Shown piece after piece: positions 1 to 8,305 of a DNA stretch of 64,000 bases (position 1 is the first letter of the stretch; each line of letters starts with the position of its first letter). Origin of the DNA: DATJZG01 sp035499295. GTDB taxonomy: Bacteria > Myxococcota > Myxococcia > Myxococcales > Anaeromyxobacteraceae. The notes beneath the pieces were generated by a model. The model did no database searches. It had not been told where the DNA came from and worked only from the letters and a program-made list of their open reading frames with translations. The stretch is taken from NCBI GenBank assembly GCA_035499295.1, contig DATJZG010000167.1:1-64000 (forward strand). The letters run 5' to 3'. The position numbers and the translations under genes were made by a program.

Positions 1-171
1 CACCAGGTCACGTTGCTGAGCCTGGTGACTCCGGACAAGCGGGGGCCAGCCGACCACTCCCTGCGGCGCGTTAAGGCGCTGGCCGACAGGGTGTCGGCGG
101 CGCTCTCGCCGACTTTCACTCAAAGAGAGCGACCCCGCCCGCTGAGGAAGGATGCTCAGGTGCCGGAGTGA
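1..171 (+). pseudogene. IS5-family transposase N-terminal fragment
   Basis: Frame 1 is open from the window edge to a TGA at 169-171. Its first ~40 codons (LVTPDKRGPADHSLRRVKAL, then VSAALSPTF) resemble the N-terminus of IS5-type transposases, where a D-HPLR-x3-A block precedes an L-SP-x-F block before the DUF772 domain. The similarity stops near position 117 and the rest looks like random fusion, so the gene is truncated within its first domain. The start codon is probably just outside the window. Recognition is from memory of the family, so moderate confidence. Confidence 0.42.
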
Positions 172-395
172 GGGTCGAGTTCGTCGACCATCTTCTGATA
201 GTCGGCAATGAGCCTGGGGTCGTAGCGGCCGGCGTGCTGCTGGGCAAACTCGAGCACCTTTCCGTAGTGGGCGGCGGCCAGATTCTTGTCGCCGGTGCCC
301 TCACCTTACGGATACTCCACCTTGAACCCAGACTGGATGAAGTGGCCGGCCTCCCAGCGAACGAGGTAGCGGACAATGCACTCCTCAGACGTCAA
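156..395 (-). pseudogene. Unknown minus-strand gene remnant with in-frame stop
   Basis: Read on the minus strand, one frame gives coding-like sequence on both sides of a single in-frame TAA at 306-308: upstream RYLVRWEAGHFIQSGFKVEYP, downstream NLAAAHYGKVLEFAQQHAGR and a tail ending LDPHSGT before TGA at 156-158. Codon choice in the downstream part is like a real gene, with G/C third positions. The upstream end is lost near the left end of the IS110 element, so the N-terminus was probably removed or displaced by insertion. I do not recognise the family. It may be a decayed gene, or two short artefacts in one frame. Confidence 0.35.
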
Positions 396-427
396 CGCGC
401 TCGAGGCGCAAGAAAGGGAGGCCGACC

Positions 428-1465
428 ATGGACCACATTGGCATCGATCTGGGTGGAAGGGAATCCCAAGTCTGTATTCGCACGAGCGACGGGGTGCTGA
501 CCTACGAGGGACGGGTCGCGACGACATCGCTGCCGGAGTTCCTGCGGCGAGCGGCGGGCCGGGTGGTGCTGGAGACGTGCGCGGAGGCGTTTGCGATAGC
601 GGATGCGGCCCTGGATCTGGGCCACGAAGTGCGAGTAGTGCCAGCGACGCTGGTGCGTGTCCTTGGTGTTGGGGCGCGAGGGCTCAAGACGGATCGGCGC
701 GATGCCCAGGCATTGAGCGAGGCTTCGTGCCGGATCGACTTGCCTTCGGTCCACGTGCCCTCCCGTTGGTCGAGGGAGGTGAAGTCAATGTGCGGAATGC
801 GCGAGTCCCTAGTTCAAGCGCGCACTCGGTTAGTGAACACGATCCGCGGCTGGCTCCGTGGGCAGCTCAAAGGCTCGGGCCTTCGATTGGGTGGGCCGGT
901 CGCCATACCCAAGAAGATGCGAGCGTACTTCGAGTCGCAGCAGCTGGAGGTCCCTGCCTTCGTCCTGCGGCAACTGGAGACCATCGACCTGCTGAGCGAG
1001 CAGATCAAGGAAGCCAACCAGGAGCTCGAGGCACTCGCGAAGGGTTCCGACCTGTGCCAGCGTTTGATGACGGTACCAGGCGTGGGCCCGCTGACCTCGC
1101 TGCGATTTGTCTCGGCGATCGATCGCATCGATCGATTCAAGAATGCGCACCAGCTCGAGTCCTATCTGGGCCTGACGCCGGGCGAGGACTCGAGCTCGGA
1201 TCGCCGCCGCATCACCTCGATCACGAAGGCGGGCAACGCCTCTGCTCGGTGGATCTTGGTCCAGGCAGCCTGGTGCGCCCTACGCACCCGCGCTCGCCAT
1301 CCCATGTGCGAATGGGCCCGGGAGGTCGCGCGTCGGCGAGGAACGTTCAAGGCAATCGCTGCCTTGGCCCGGAAGATCGCAGGAATCCTCTACGCGCTGT
1401 GGCGCGACGGGACGAGATACGAGCCCTTCTATCGGCTCGAACCCACAGTTGCTGCCAGTGCCTAG
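428..1465 (+). CDS. IS110-family transposase
   Basis: A 345-residue protein with the two-domain IS110 layout. The N-terminal RuvC-like DEDD nuclease shows GIDLGG (Asp7), VLETCAEAF (Glu49) and KTDRRDAQALSE (Asp89, Asp92). The C-terminal transposase domain has VPGVGPLTSL, the serine-rich GEDSSSDRRRITSITKAGN block and a following R-W-x-L-V-Q-A helix. All expected catalytic residues and full family length are present, so it looks functional. IS110 enzymes cut and rejoin DNA via a Holliday-junction-like intermediate and are guided by a bridge RNA from the element's non-coding end. Here both flanks are crowded with other gene remnants (ending near 395 on the left, starting near 1490 on the right), leaving little room for such an RNA. 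Confidence 0.93.
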   Translation: MDHIGIDLGGRESQVCIRTSDGVLTYEGRVATTSLPEFLRRAAGRVVLETCAEAFAIADAALDLGHEVRVVPATLVRVLGVGARGLKTDRRDAQALSEASCRIDLPSVHVPSRWSREVKSMCGMRESLVQARTRLVNTIRGWLRGQLKGSGLRLGGPVAIPKKMRAYFESQQLEVPAFVLRQLETIDLLSEQIKEANQELEALAKGSDLCQRLMTVPGVGPLTSLRFVSAIDRIDRFKNAHQLESYLGLTPGEDSSSDRRRITSITKAGNASARWILVQAAWCALRTRARHPMCEWAREVARRRGTFKAIAALARKIAGILYALWRDGTRYEPFYRLEPTVAASA

Positions 1466-1489
1466 CCAAACTGGGCACCAGGCCAGCCA

Positions 1490-1700
1490 GGCGAGCGCCG
1501 GACGCACTACGAGACCCGGAGCACGTTCCGTAGCCTCGCGCTGGCGGGCGGGGCTATCCGCAGCGACCTCGACCTGGTCACGCACCCGTCGCCGCGCCAG
1601 GCATCGGATCTCTACACGCGCCTCGACGTAGTCTGGCCGGCGCTGTGCCGCGCCGTCGAGTGCATCCGGCTCGCCGAGCCTGCCCCCAAGGAGGAGGTCA
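1490..1700 (+). pseudogene. Tyrosine recombinase (integrase) C-terminal remnant
   Basis: Immediately after the transposase stop and in the same frame, the sequence is open and reads THYETRSTFRSLALAGGA, then DLVTHPSPRQASDLYTRL and WPALCRAVECI. This matches the end of tyrosine recombinases: the H-x-x-R box (here H-Y-E-T-R, apparently with a one-residue slip), a T-H box, and the D-x-Y nucleophile region followed by the W-x-x-LC-x-x-V helix. No start codon or N-terminal domain is present, because the IS110 element lies where it should be. It points at, and stops next to, the tRNA-Asp 3' end. The identification is by pattern only. Confidence 0.5.
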
Positions 1701-1733
1701 CACGGCAGGTCACAGAGCACGGGCACGAACAGG

Positions 1734-1764
1734 AAAAGGCCCGACCTCTTGCGGAGATCGGGCC
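1734..1764 (-). terminator. Rho-independent terminator of the tRNA-Val/tRNA-Asp operon
   Basis: On the minus strand, just past the tRNA-Asp 3' end, a 7-bp stem GGCCCGA/TCGGGCC (1758-1764 with 1738-1744) encloses a 13-nt loop with a further small CTC/GAG pairing, and is followed by TTTT (1734-1737). Position and shape fit intrinsic termination of the two-tRNA transcript. Confidence 0.8.
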
Positions 1765-1771
1765 CGAAGAC

Positions 1772-1848
<77 letters not shown>

Positions 1849-1861
1849 AAAGCGTCTGACT

Positions 1862-1933
1862 TGGGCGGAGCAGGTTTCGAACCTGCGACCCTCGCCTTGT
1901 AAGGGCGATGCTCTACCCCTGAGCTATCCGCCC
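1862..1933 (-). tRNA. tRNA-Val (TAC)
   Basis: Cloverleaf on the minus strand: acceptor GGGCGGA/TCCGCCC, D-arm AGCTCAGGGGTAGAGC, anticodon loop CTTACAA with anticodon TAC (Val), T-arm CAGGTTCGAAACCTG and discriminator A. CCA is not encoded, unlike in the neighbouring tRNA-Asp with which it is co-transcribed. Confidence 0.97.
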
Positions 1934-1953
1934 TCGGATGGTGGAGCGTCGGG

Positions 1954-1982
1954 GTTCTAGCTCGCGCCGCGACGGCTGTCAA
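1954..1982 (-). promoter_or_regulatory. Sigma-70 promoter of tRNA-Val/tRNA-Asp
   Basis: Minus strand: a perfect -35 TTGACA (1977-1982), a 17-nt spacer and a -10 TAGAAC (1954-1959), placing transcription start about 14 nt before tRNA-Val. Confidence 0.85.
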
Positions 1983-2070
1983 CGGCGCGAAAGGTGGTTA
2001 AGCACCCGTGACCTCCGAGCTTTAAAAGCTGGCCGGCGGCGGCACAAAGGGATACGAGGGCGCACGCACG

Positions 2071-4830
2071 ATGACATGGAAGAAGGGCCAGAAGCTCGTT
2101 CACCGAGCACAGCCGGCGTGGGGAGTGGGGTTGGTGCTCGAGGTCGGGGATGAAGGCCGCAGGATCGCCGTCCGCTTCGCTGGTCGGGACGGCGTCACGG
2201 TGGTCTCCGGCCGCGACCAGGCCCTGGCCGCCGTCCCGGACGAGACGCCGCTGGATCGGCCCGCAGGCGGCCTTCTCGACCGGCTCGCGTCCGGTGACGC
2301 AGGGCCCGCGAGCGCGTTCTCGCTGCGCACCCGCGTCGCCCGCCTGGAGGCCCTGCGGCGGGCAGACAGCCTCGGTGCGCTTCTCTCCTCGCGCGTCCAC
2401 GTACTTCCGCATCAGGTCGGCGCCGCCGGGCGCATTCTCTCCGACCGCAGCCCTCGCTTCGTGCTCGCAGACGAGGTGGGTCTCGGCAAGACCATCGAGG
2501 CGGGCCTGGTATTCTCCGGAATGCGCCAGCTCGGTCTCGCCGAGCGGGTCCTACTCATCGTTCCCGAGCACCTGTGTTTCCAGTGGCTCGCCGAGATGTT
2601 CCACAAGTTCAACGCCCTCTTCACCCTGCTCACCCCCGAGCGCATCGCCGAGTTGGGGGGCGCCGAGGAAGCGCTCCAGAGGAGCAAGCTCGCCATCGTG
2701 TCGCAGGAGCGGCTGGAGGCGGACCCGGCGCTCGCCGCCCTGGCCGCGTCGCTCCCGCTCGACCTGGTGGTCGTCGACGAAGCTCACCATCTCGCCGCGG
2801 ACGCCCTCTTCGAGCGAACCGCCCCCATCGCTCGCAGCTCCTTTGGACTCCTCCTCCTCACCGCTACTCCCATCCGCCTGGACCCGCGGGAGTACTTTCG
2901 CCTGCTTTCCCTCGTGGAGCCCGTGCCCAGCGCCTCGCTGGAGAGTTTTCTGCAACGGCTGGAGGCGCACGAGGCCTTTTCGGCGGTGGCGAGGGAGCTG
3001 CTCGCCGGCGGTCGCATCGACCAGGCCGTGGAACGACTGCGTTCGCTCGCCCCGAGTGATCCGGTTTTCGCGCATTCGGAGGGCGACGGTGGCAAGCCGC
3101 CCAAGCGCCGCCGCATCACCCGGGCGCGCCTGCTCGAACACCTGGCTGCCCACTACGGCCTTTCCTCTCGCCTCATCCGGAACCGGCGAGTCAAGGTAGG
3201 CGCTTTCACCCGACGCGTTCTTCGCAGGGAGGACCTCGCCGAAGGCGAAAAGCTCGAGGCGGTAGCCTCGCTATGCGGTCGGTTGGCACGCACGCACGAA
3301 AAGGTGCTGGTCTTCGGCGGTGACGTGGACCGCCTTCGGGCGCTACAGGCCCACATTGGGGAGCGCGAGCGCCTCGAGGCGCTGCTCTATGACGATGCCC
3401 CTACCATGGAGGGTCGCGATCGATTGGTGGCGCGGTTCCGCGATCCCGAGGGCCCCATGGTGCTCCTCTCGGGGGAGTCCGGTGGCGAGGGGCGCAACTT
3501 CCAGTTCGCTTGCCATCTGGTGTGCCTGGACCTGCCCGACTCCCCCCTGGTGCTTGAGCAGCGCATCGGCAGGCTCGACCGCCTCGGGCAGACCCGCCCG
3601 GTGGAGGTGCACGTGTTCGCCGAGCCCGGCGACGAGGCATTCCTCGCCGACCTCTACGAGAAGGAGATCGGCATCTTCGACGAGCCGGTGGGTGGCCTCG
3701 ATGCCGTGCTGGCGAACCTGCCGGAGGAGTTGGAGACGCTTCGCCGCAAGCGAAGCGAGGAGACGCGCGAGGCGTTCCGGCGGAAGATCGCGGACCGGGT
3801 GGCCGCCGGCCGCCGCGCCCAGCACGAGGGGTACGACCCCCTTCTCGACGTTCGTTCCGCCTCCATCCCCGAGCTGACGGCGCTCGTGCGGGCGGCCTTC
3901 GATCGCATGGGCGAGGATTCGGCGGTGGGTCTGGAGGACGCCGATTCCGAGAGCGACGACCCGGCGGCCACCAGCTCCCGCAGCCGGGAGATCGAAGCGG
4001 CCCTGCAGACGCTGGCGCGCTGGCTGGAGGAGGAACTGGAGGAGCTGGTGGTGGAATCCGGGCGCCGCGTAGGGATGGAGGTGGACACCGACGAGAATGT
4101 CCACCCGTTCGAGTCTGCCTTCACCTTCGGGGCGCGGATGCAGATCGAGGCCCTGCCCGGCATGGACATGCCGGAGGAGGAGCGGACCCACCTCGGCAGC
4201 TTCTGGCGCGAGACCGCGGTAGCCCACGAGGAACTCGAGTGGTTCGCGACGGGACATCGACTCGTGGAGGCGCTCCTCGAACTGGCGCGCGACGGGGACG
4301 CCGGCCGAACGGCGGTGCTCCATTCCCGGGTGGCTCCCCGCAGCGGCGCTCTCTACGTGCGGTACCGCCCGCGCTGGCGGCTGCCGGCGGATCTCGCTCC
4401 CGGCGCGCGCGTCCCTTCGCGCCAGGCGTCGCGGTACCTGGACGAGGGGCCTCTCTCGGCGCTGGTGGACCTGGCAGCGGGCCACCGCGTGATGGAAGGT
4501 GGGGCCGCCAGGCTCGAGGTGGACGTGGACGGGGTTCGGGACGCCCGCGCCGCCCCGCCCTCGGCGGACCTCGTCGAAGCGGCCGGAGTCCAGGCGGAGA
4601 GCTCCGTTCGCGACGCTCTCCAGCGACGCGTCGCGCAAGCGGTGAAGCGCCTCGATGCGCACGTCAAGACCGAGGAGGAGCGCCTTATCGCCTCCGCGCG
4701 GGACGGCGGAGCTCCGCGCCAGGACATCGAGAGAGCCCTGGTGTCGCTGCACGTCCATCGCGAACTCGTCGAGAAGGCGCTTCGCGGGGTCAACCTCGAG
4801 CTCGACGCGGTAGCGCTCGTCGTGCCCTGA
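2071..4830 (+). CDS. RapA/HepA-like SNF2-family ATPase
   Basis: A 919-residue DEAH-type Swi2/Snf2 ATPase. A small N-terminal beta-rich segment (about 1-50) resembles the Tudor-like domain of RapA. Motif I DEVGLGKTIEAG has its lysine at residue 140, motif II DEAHH is near 236, LTATPI near 263, and the second RecA lobe carries GEGRNFQFA near 472 and QRIGRLDRLGQ near 496. Residues 620-919 are charged, with coiled-coil tendency and no recognised domain. In E. coli RapA (968 residues) binds RNA polymerase and recycles it from stalled complexes; overall order and length fit that family, but a specific polymerase role is inferred. The start ATG follows only a weak ribosome site. It is divergent from the tRNA operon. 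Confidence 0.85.
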   Translation: MTWKKGQKLVHRAQPAWGVGLVLEVGDEGRRIAVRFAGRDGVTVVSGRDQALAAVPDETPLDRPAGGLLDRLASGDAGPASAFSLRTRVARLEALRRADSLGALLSSRVHVLPHQVGAAGRILSDRSPRFVLADEVGLGKTIEAGLVFSGMRQLGLAERVLLIVPEHLCFQWLAEMFHKFNALFTLLTPERIAELGGAEEALQRSKLAIVSQERLEADPALAALAASLPLDLVVVDEAHHLAADALFERTAPIARSSFGLLLLTATPIRLDPREYFRLLSLVEPVPSASLESFLQRLEAHEAFSAVARELLAGGRIDQAVERLRSLAPSDPVFAHSEGDGGKPPKRRRITRARLLEHLAAHYGLSSRLIRNRRVKVGAFTRRVLRREDLAEGEKLEAVASLCGRLARTHEKVLVFGGDVDRLRALQAHIGERERLEALLYDDAPTMEGRDRLVARFRDPEGPMVLLSGESGGEGRNFQFACHLVCLDLPDSPLVLEQRIGRLDRLGQTRPVEVHVFAEPGDEAFLADLYEKEIGIFDEPVGGLDAVLANLPEELETLRRKRSEETREAFRRKIADRVAAGRRAQHEGYDPLLDVRSASIPELTALVRAAFDRMGEDSAVGLEDADSESDDPAATSSRSREIEAALQTLARWLEEELEELVVESGRRVGMEVDTDENVHPFESAFTFGARMQIEALPGMDMPEEERTHLGSFWRETAVAHEELEWFATGHRLVEALLELARDGDAGRTAVLHSRVAPRSGALYVRYRPRWRLPADLAPGARVPSRQASRYLDEGPLSALVDLAAGHRVMEGGAARLEVDVDGVRDARAAPPSADLVEAAGVQAESSVRDALQRRVAQAVKRLDAHVKTEEERLIASARDGGAPRQDIERALVSLHVHRELVEKALRGVNLELDAVALVVP

Positions 4831-4870
4831 CGCCCCTCGACCTTCGACGGTGCGGGAGATACCCTCGGGC

Positions 4871-6280
4871 ATGCCCGTGCCGCCTCGCGCCTACCTCCCA
4901 GACCTCCTCTTCGCGGGCGGCGGGGTGTCCGAGGGAGCGGCGCTGTCCGTCGTCGACGGCGCGATTGCGGCCGTCGGGGAGCCCGAGGTCGGGTGCCAGT
5001 GGGTTCGCCTGAGAGGCAAGGCGATCCTCCCTGGTCTCGTGTCCGCTCACAGCCACGCCTTCCAGCGCGCGATCCGGGGTCGGACCGAGGTGCGCCTTCC
5101 TGGGAAGAGCGACTTCTGGTCCTGGCGGGACGCCATGTATCGAGCCGCCTCCGTGCTCGATCCGGAGGATATGTACGCGGCGGCCCGAATGACCTTCCAC
5201 GAGATGGTCCGGGCGGGAGTGACCGCGGTCGGTGAGTTTCACTACCTACAGCGCGACCCGAACGGAAGGACCTACGACGATCCGGACCTCCTCGCGAAGC
5301 AGGTGATGAGGGCCGCCCGGGAGGTCGGGATACGGATCACTCTCCTCCGGGCGGCGTACGCGCGGGGCCGACCGGGGGAGGCGCCAGTCCCAGCGCAGCG
5401 CCGGTTCATCGACCAATCGGAGGATCAGGTCCTAGAAAGCCTGCTGCGCCTCGCCGACTTCGCTGCCGGCGATGCGGGGGCGAGCGTAGGACTCGCGCCA
5501 CACAGCGTGAGGGCATGCCCGGCGGAGTGGATTCGCGTGCTCTCCCTGGAGGCGCGCCGCCGTGCCTGGCCCCTCCACGTCCATCTGGCGGAGCAGCCCG
5601 CGGAGGTGGAGCAGTGCCGCGCTGAGCACGGGGTGACCCCGACGGGCCTGCTCGAGCGCCTTGGCGTCCTCCAGCCGGGATTCACAGCGGTCCACGCGAT
5701 TCACCTGACCCCCGAGGATGTCGGGCTCCTGGGGCGGGCCCGCGTCACCGTCTGTGCCTGCCCCACGACCGAGCGGGATCTGGGAGACGGGATCGTGCCG
5801 GCACGAGAACTCCTCGATGCGGGCTGCGGCCTTGCTTTGGGAAGCGACTCGAACGTCCAGATCGACCTCCTCGAGGAGGCGCGCGCCCTGGAGGGGCACC
5901 TCCGGCTGGAGCGGCTCACCCGGGGCGTGCTGGCGGATGAATCCGGCGAAGCGGGAGGCCTCGACGGCCTGGCGCGGCGCCTGTACGGGTTCGCCTCCGC
6001 GGGAGGAATGCGATCCCTGGGGCTTCCGGGAGGGCAGCTCGCCCCGGGGGAGCCTGCCGACTTCGTCGTCGTCGACCTCGAGGACGCGTCGGTGGCCGGC
6101 ACCTCCGCACCCGACCTGCTCCCGACGGTCCTGTTCTCTGGAGCGCGCAGCGCCGTTCGCGACGTCTACGTGGGAGGCGACCCCGTCGTCTCCGGGGGAG
6201 CGAGCGCCCCCGGTCGGACGCCGGGCGAGGAGGTCGCGCGCGAGTTCCGCGCCACCATGCGGAAGCTCTGGGCGGCCTGA
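4871..6280 (+). CDS. hutF: Formimidoylglutamate deiminase
   Basis: A 469-residue amidohydrolase. HutF hydrolyses N-formimidoyl-L-glutamate to N-formylglutamate plus ammonia in the five-step histidine degradation route. Family marks are the metal site SAHSHAFQRAIRG, the diagnostic FWSWRDAMYRA segment, HVHLAEQ, VHAIHLT and GSDSNVQIDLLEE. A GTG 21 nt upstream (4850) is also in frame, but the ATG at 4871 gives the usual MPVPPRAYLPDLLF start. No other hut gene is in the window, so its partners hutU, hutH, hutI and hutG must lie elsewhere. It runs in the same direction as argE and dapF with short gaps. Confidence 0.92.
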   Translation: MPVPPRAYLPDLLFAGGGVSEGAALSVVDGAIAAVGEPEVGCQWVRLRGKAILPGLVSAHSHAFQRAIRGRTEVRLPGKSDFWSWRDAMYRAASVLDPEDMYAAARMTFHEMVRAGVTAVGEFHYLQRDPNGRTYDDPDLLAKQVMRAAREVGIRITLLRAAYARGRPGEAPVPAQRRFIDQSEDQVLESLLRLADFAAGDAGASVGLAPHSVRACPAEWIRVLSLEARRRAWPLHVHLAEQPAEVEQCRAEHGVTPTGLLERLGVLQPGFTAVHAIHLTPEDVGLLGRARVTVCACPTTERDLGDGIVPARELLDAGCGLALGSDSNVQIDLLEEARALEGHLRLERLTRGVLADESGEAGGLDGLARRLYGFASAGGMRSLGLPGGQLAPGEPADFVVVDLEDASVAGTSAPDLLPTVLFSGARSAVRDVYVGGDPVVSGGASAPGRTPGEEVAREFRATMRKLWAA

Positions 6281-6328
6281 CTCTGCGCTCTGCGTGCGCG
6301 AGCCGTCCCGCTGAAGTACCCTGCCTGC

Positions 6329-7447
6329 ATGGATCTCGTGCCGCTGTTGCAGGCTCTGGTCGCAATAGACTCCACCTCGACGAAGTCGAATCACCCCGTG
6401 CTCGACCGCATCGAGGAAGAGGCCCGGGGGCTGGGCTTCGACGTCCGCCGCATGATCTGGCGCGACGCCGAGGGCGTCGAGAAGGGGAATCTCGTCTGCC
6501 GGAAGGGACCCGACACGCGGGGAGGGCTCGCGCTCGTCGGCCACAGCGACTGCGTGCCCTTCGATCCGGAGTGGAAGGAAGCCCTGTCGGGAGGACTGAG
6601 CGACGGGCGAGTCTACGGGCGGGGCTCCGCCGACACCAAGGGGTCGGTGGCGGCGATGCTGGCGGCAGCGTCGCGCCAGGAGCCACACGCGGCGCCCCTT
6701 TGGCTCCTGTTCACCGCCGACGAGGAGGTGGGCTGCCAGGGGGCGAAGCTCCTCATGCACGAGGGTAAGATCCGGCCGCGCGTGGCGATCATCGGCGAGC
6801 CCACCCGCCTCGTGCCCATCCGAGCTCACAAGGGCTACTGTGCGGCCGATGTGACCGTCACTGGAGTCGAGGGCCACAGCGCCTTCCCCGAGCTCGGAGC
6901 CTCGGCCATTCACGCGGCTGGCCGACTCCTCGCGGAGATCGAGCGCATCCAGGCGAAGCTCGCACAGGAGCACTCTGACGGCGCCTTCGCGCCACCACAC
7001 ACCACCTCCAACGTCGGCCTCATCCGAGGCGGCAAGGCTCGGAACATCCTGGCCGGCGATTGCTTCTTCACGCTGGAGTGGCGCCCGTTGCCCGGGCAGG
7101 AGCCGGCGCGCTTCCTCACGCTCTTCGAGGAGGCGGCCAGATCGCTGGAGCACAAGAGCGGGGGGAGGATTCGGGTCGAACACACGCCCATGCGGGTGGA
7201 CAAGGCGGCCGTCACCTCGGCGGACGCGGAGGTGGTTCGCTTTCTCGAGAAGGAGAGCGGAAACGCATCGGCGACCGTGCCCTTCGGAGCTGAGCTCCCG
7301 GAGCTCATCGACATGGGGGCCGAGGCGTGCGTGTTCGGGCCCGGCGACATTCGGGTGGCGCATCGGACCGGCGAATACGTGGAGGTCTCGGAGCTGGAGA
7401 GGGCGGCCACCATCCACGCCAAGGCCATCGCTCGTTTCTGTGGGTGA
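6329..7447 (+). CDS. argE: Acetylornithine deacetylase-type M20 metallopeptidase
   Basis: A 372-residue M20 hydrolase. Zinc-site motifs are visible: VGHSDCVPFD (His and Asp ligand region), GRGSADTKGSVAAM, the catalytic/ligand glutamate pair DEEVG, and GEPT. The stretch RAHKG and GHSAFPELGASAIHAAG are more ArgE-like than DapE-like, so N-acetylornithine deacetylation to ornithine and acetate is the best call. A fused ArgJ-ArgB is encoded 16 kb away, which would make a separate ArgE step redundant. The next gene is dapF, so a succinyl-diaminopimelate desuccinylase role remains the main alternative. Confidence 0.72.
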   Translation: MDLVPLLQALVAIDSTSTKSNHPVLDRIEEEARGLGFDVRRMIWRDAEGVEKGNLVCRKGPDTRGGLALVGHSDCVPFDPEWKEALSGGLSDGRVYGRGSADTKGSVAAMLAAASRQEPHAAPLWLLFTADEEVGCQGAKLLMHEGKIRPRVAIIGEPTRLVPIRAHKGYCAADVTVTGVEGHSAFPELGASAIHAAGRLLAEIERIQAKLAQEHSDGAFAPPHTTSNVGLIRGGKARNILAGDCFFTLEWRPLPGQEPARFLTLFEEAARSLEHKSGGRIRVEHTPMRVDKAAVTSADAEVVRFLEKESGNASATVPFGAELPELIDMGAEACVFGPGDIRVAHRTGEYVEVSELERAATIHAKAIARFCG

Positions 7448-7452
7448 ACATG

Positions 7453-7473
7453 CCTCCCCCCCGGCGGGGGAGG
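7453..7473 (+). other. GC-rich stem-loop between argE and dapF
   Basis: An uninterrupted 8-bp stem CCTCCCCC/GGGGGAGG with a 5-nt loop lies 6 nt after the argE stop. No T-run follows, so it is not a canonical intrinsic terminator. It may act as an mRNA-stabilising or weak pausing hairpin. Confidence 0.4.
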
Positions 7474-7510
7474 GTAGGCGCTCTCGCCGCCAGCTGGCGA
7501 ATCGAATAGG

Positions 7511-8305
7511 ATGCCGTCCGTGGCGCTCCACTTCTGGAAGTATCACGGGCTCGGAAACGACTTCGTGGTGGTCGAGGGCGGGACGCTCATGGGCCCGGAG
7601 CGGGCAGCGCGCCTGTGCGATCGCCGCCGCGGCATCGGAGCGGACGGCGTCCTCACCATCCTTCCGCCGGAGGAGGACGGTGCCGCCTACATGCACATCT
7701 ACAACTCCGACGGGTCGGTGGCCGCCATGTGCGGCAACGGCATCCGGTGCGTTGCCCGGCACCTGGCGGAGACCCGGAGCCTCCAAGGCCAACTGGTAGT
7801 CGAGACCGATTCCGGCCTCCGGCGCTGCACCGTTCACCGGGGCTCGGGCGGCGTCGTCGGGGCGGTCACCGTCGACATGGGCACCGCCCGGGTCGAGGGC
7901 GAGCAGGACTTCGACCTGGGGCGCGAGACGGTCCGTGCGCTACGGATCAGCATGGGAAACCCGCACGCCGTCGTCTTCGAAGTCCAGGACCTCGGCCGCG
8001 CCGGCACCCTCGGGCCCGCCATCGAGGCGCGCGTGCCGGGCGGCGTCAACGTCGGCTTCGCGCAGCTAGAGGGCGCCGGGCTGCGCCTCGTCGTTTGGGA
8101 GCGCGGCGCGGGCCTCACCGAGGCCTGCGGCACCGGCGCCTGCGCCGCGGCGGTGGCTGCCCGGGTGACGGGGCGGCTCACGGGGATGGGCTCGATCGAC
8201 GTGACCCTCCCAGGGGGTACGCTCTCCATCGGGGTCGACCGGGATCTGTCGGTGCTGATGAAGGGTCCCGCGGAGAGGGTGTTCGAGGGAGAGACGGACC
8301 TCTGA
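7511..8305 (+). CDS. dapF: Diaminopimelate epimerase
   Basis: A 264-residue enzyme interconverting LL- and meso-diaminopimelate for lysine and peptidoglycan synthesis. It shows the N-terminal KYHGLGNDFVVV, the RRGIGADG loop, the first catalytic cysteine in MCGNGIRC and the second in EACGTGACA, with GNPHAVVF between the two pseudo-symmetric halves. Both cysteines are intact. The stop codon overlaps the next gene's ATG by one base (TGATG), so the following response regulator is translationally coupled to it, although no functional link is known. Confidence 0.97.
   Translation: MPSVALHFWKYHGLGNDFVVVEGGTLMGPERAARLCDRRRGIGADGVLTILPPEEDGAAYMHIYNSDGSVAAMCGNGIRCVARHLAETRSLQGQLVVETDSGLRRCTVHRGSGGVVGAVTVDMGTARVEGEQDFDLGRETVRALRISMGNPHAVVFEVQDLGRAGTLGPAIEARVPGGVNVGFAQLEGAGLRLVVWERGAGLTEACGTGACAAAVAARVTGRLTGMGSIDVTLPGGTLSIGVDRDLSVLMKGPAERVFEGETDL

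Larger units (their letters stand above)
1..1771. mobile_element. Degraded mobile-element region abutting tRNA-Asp
   Basis: This stretch holds only transposase, recombinase and broken-gene pieces: an IS5-type transposase N-terminal fragment, a minus-strand gene remnant with an in-frame stop, an intact IS110-type transposase and a tyrosine-recombinase C-terminal remnant. It ends exactly where the 3' end of tRNA-Asp begins. Tyrosine recombinases commonly integrate into tRNA 3' ends, so I infer this is the decayed edge of an integrated island that continues leftwards out of the window. No flanking repeat of the tRNA 3' end was found inside the window; it would be expected further left. Confidence 0.45.

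Noticed and set aside
5432..7837. An 801-codon minus-strand frame opposite hutF, argE and dapF
   Set aside because: Same GC-driven shadow effect; the plus strand encodes three recognisable enzymes across the whole span.
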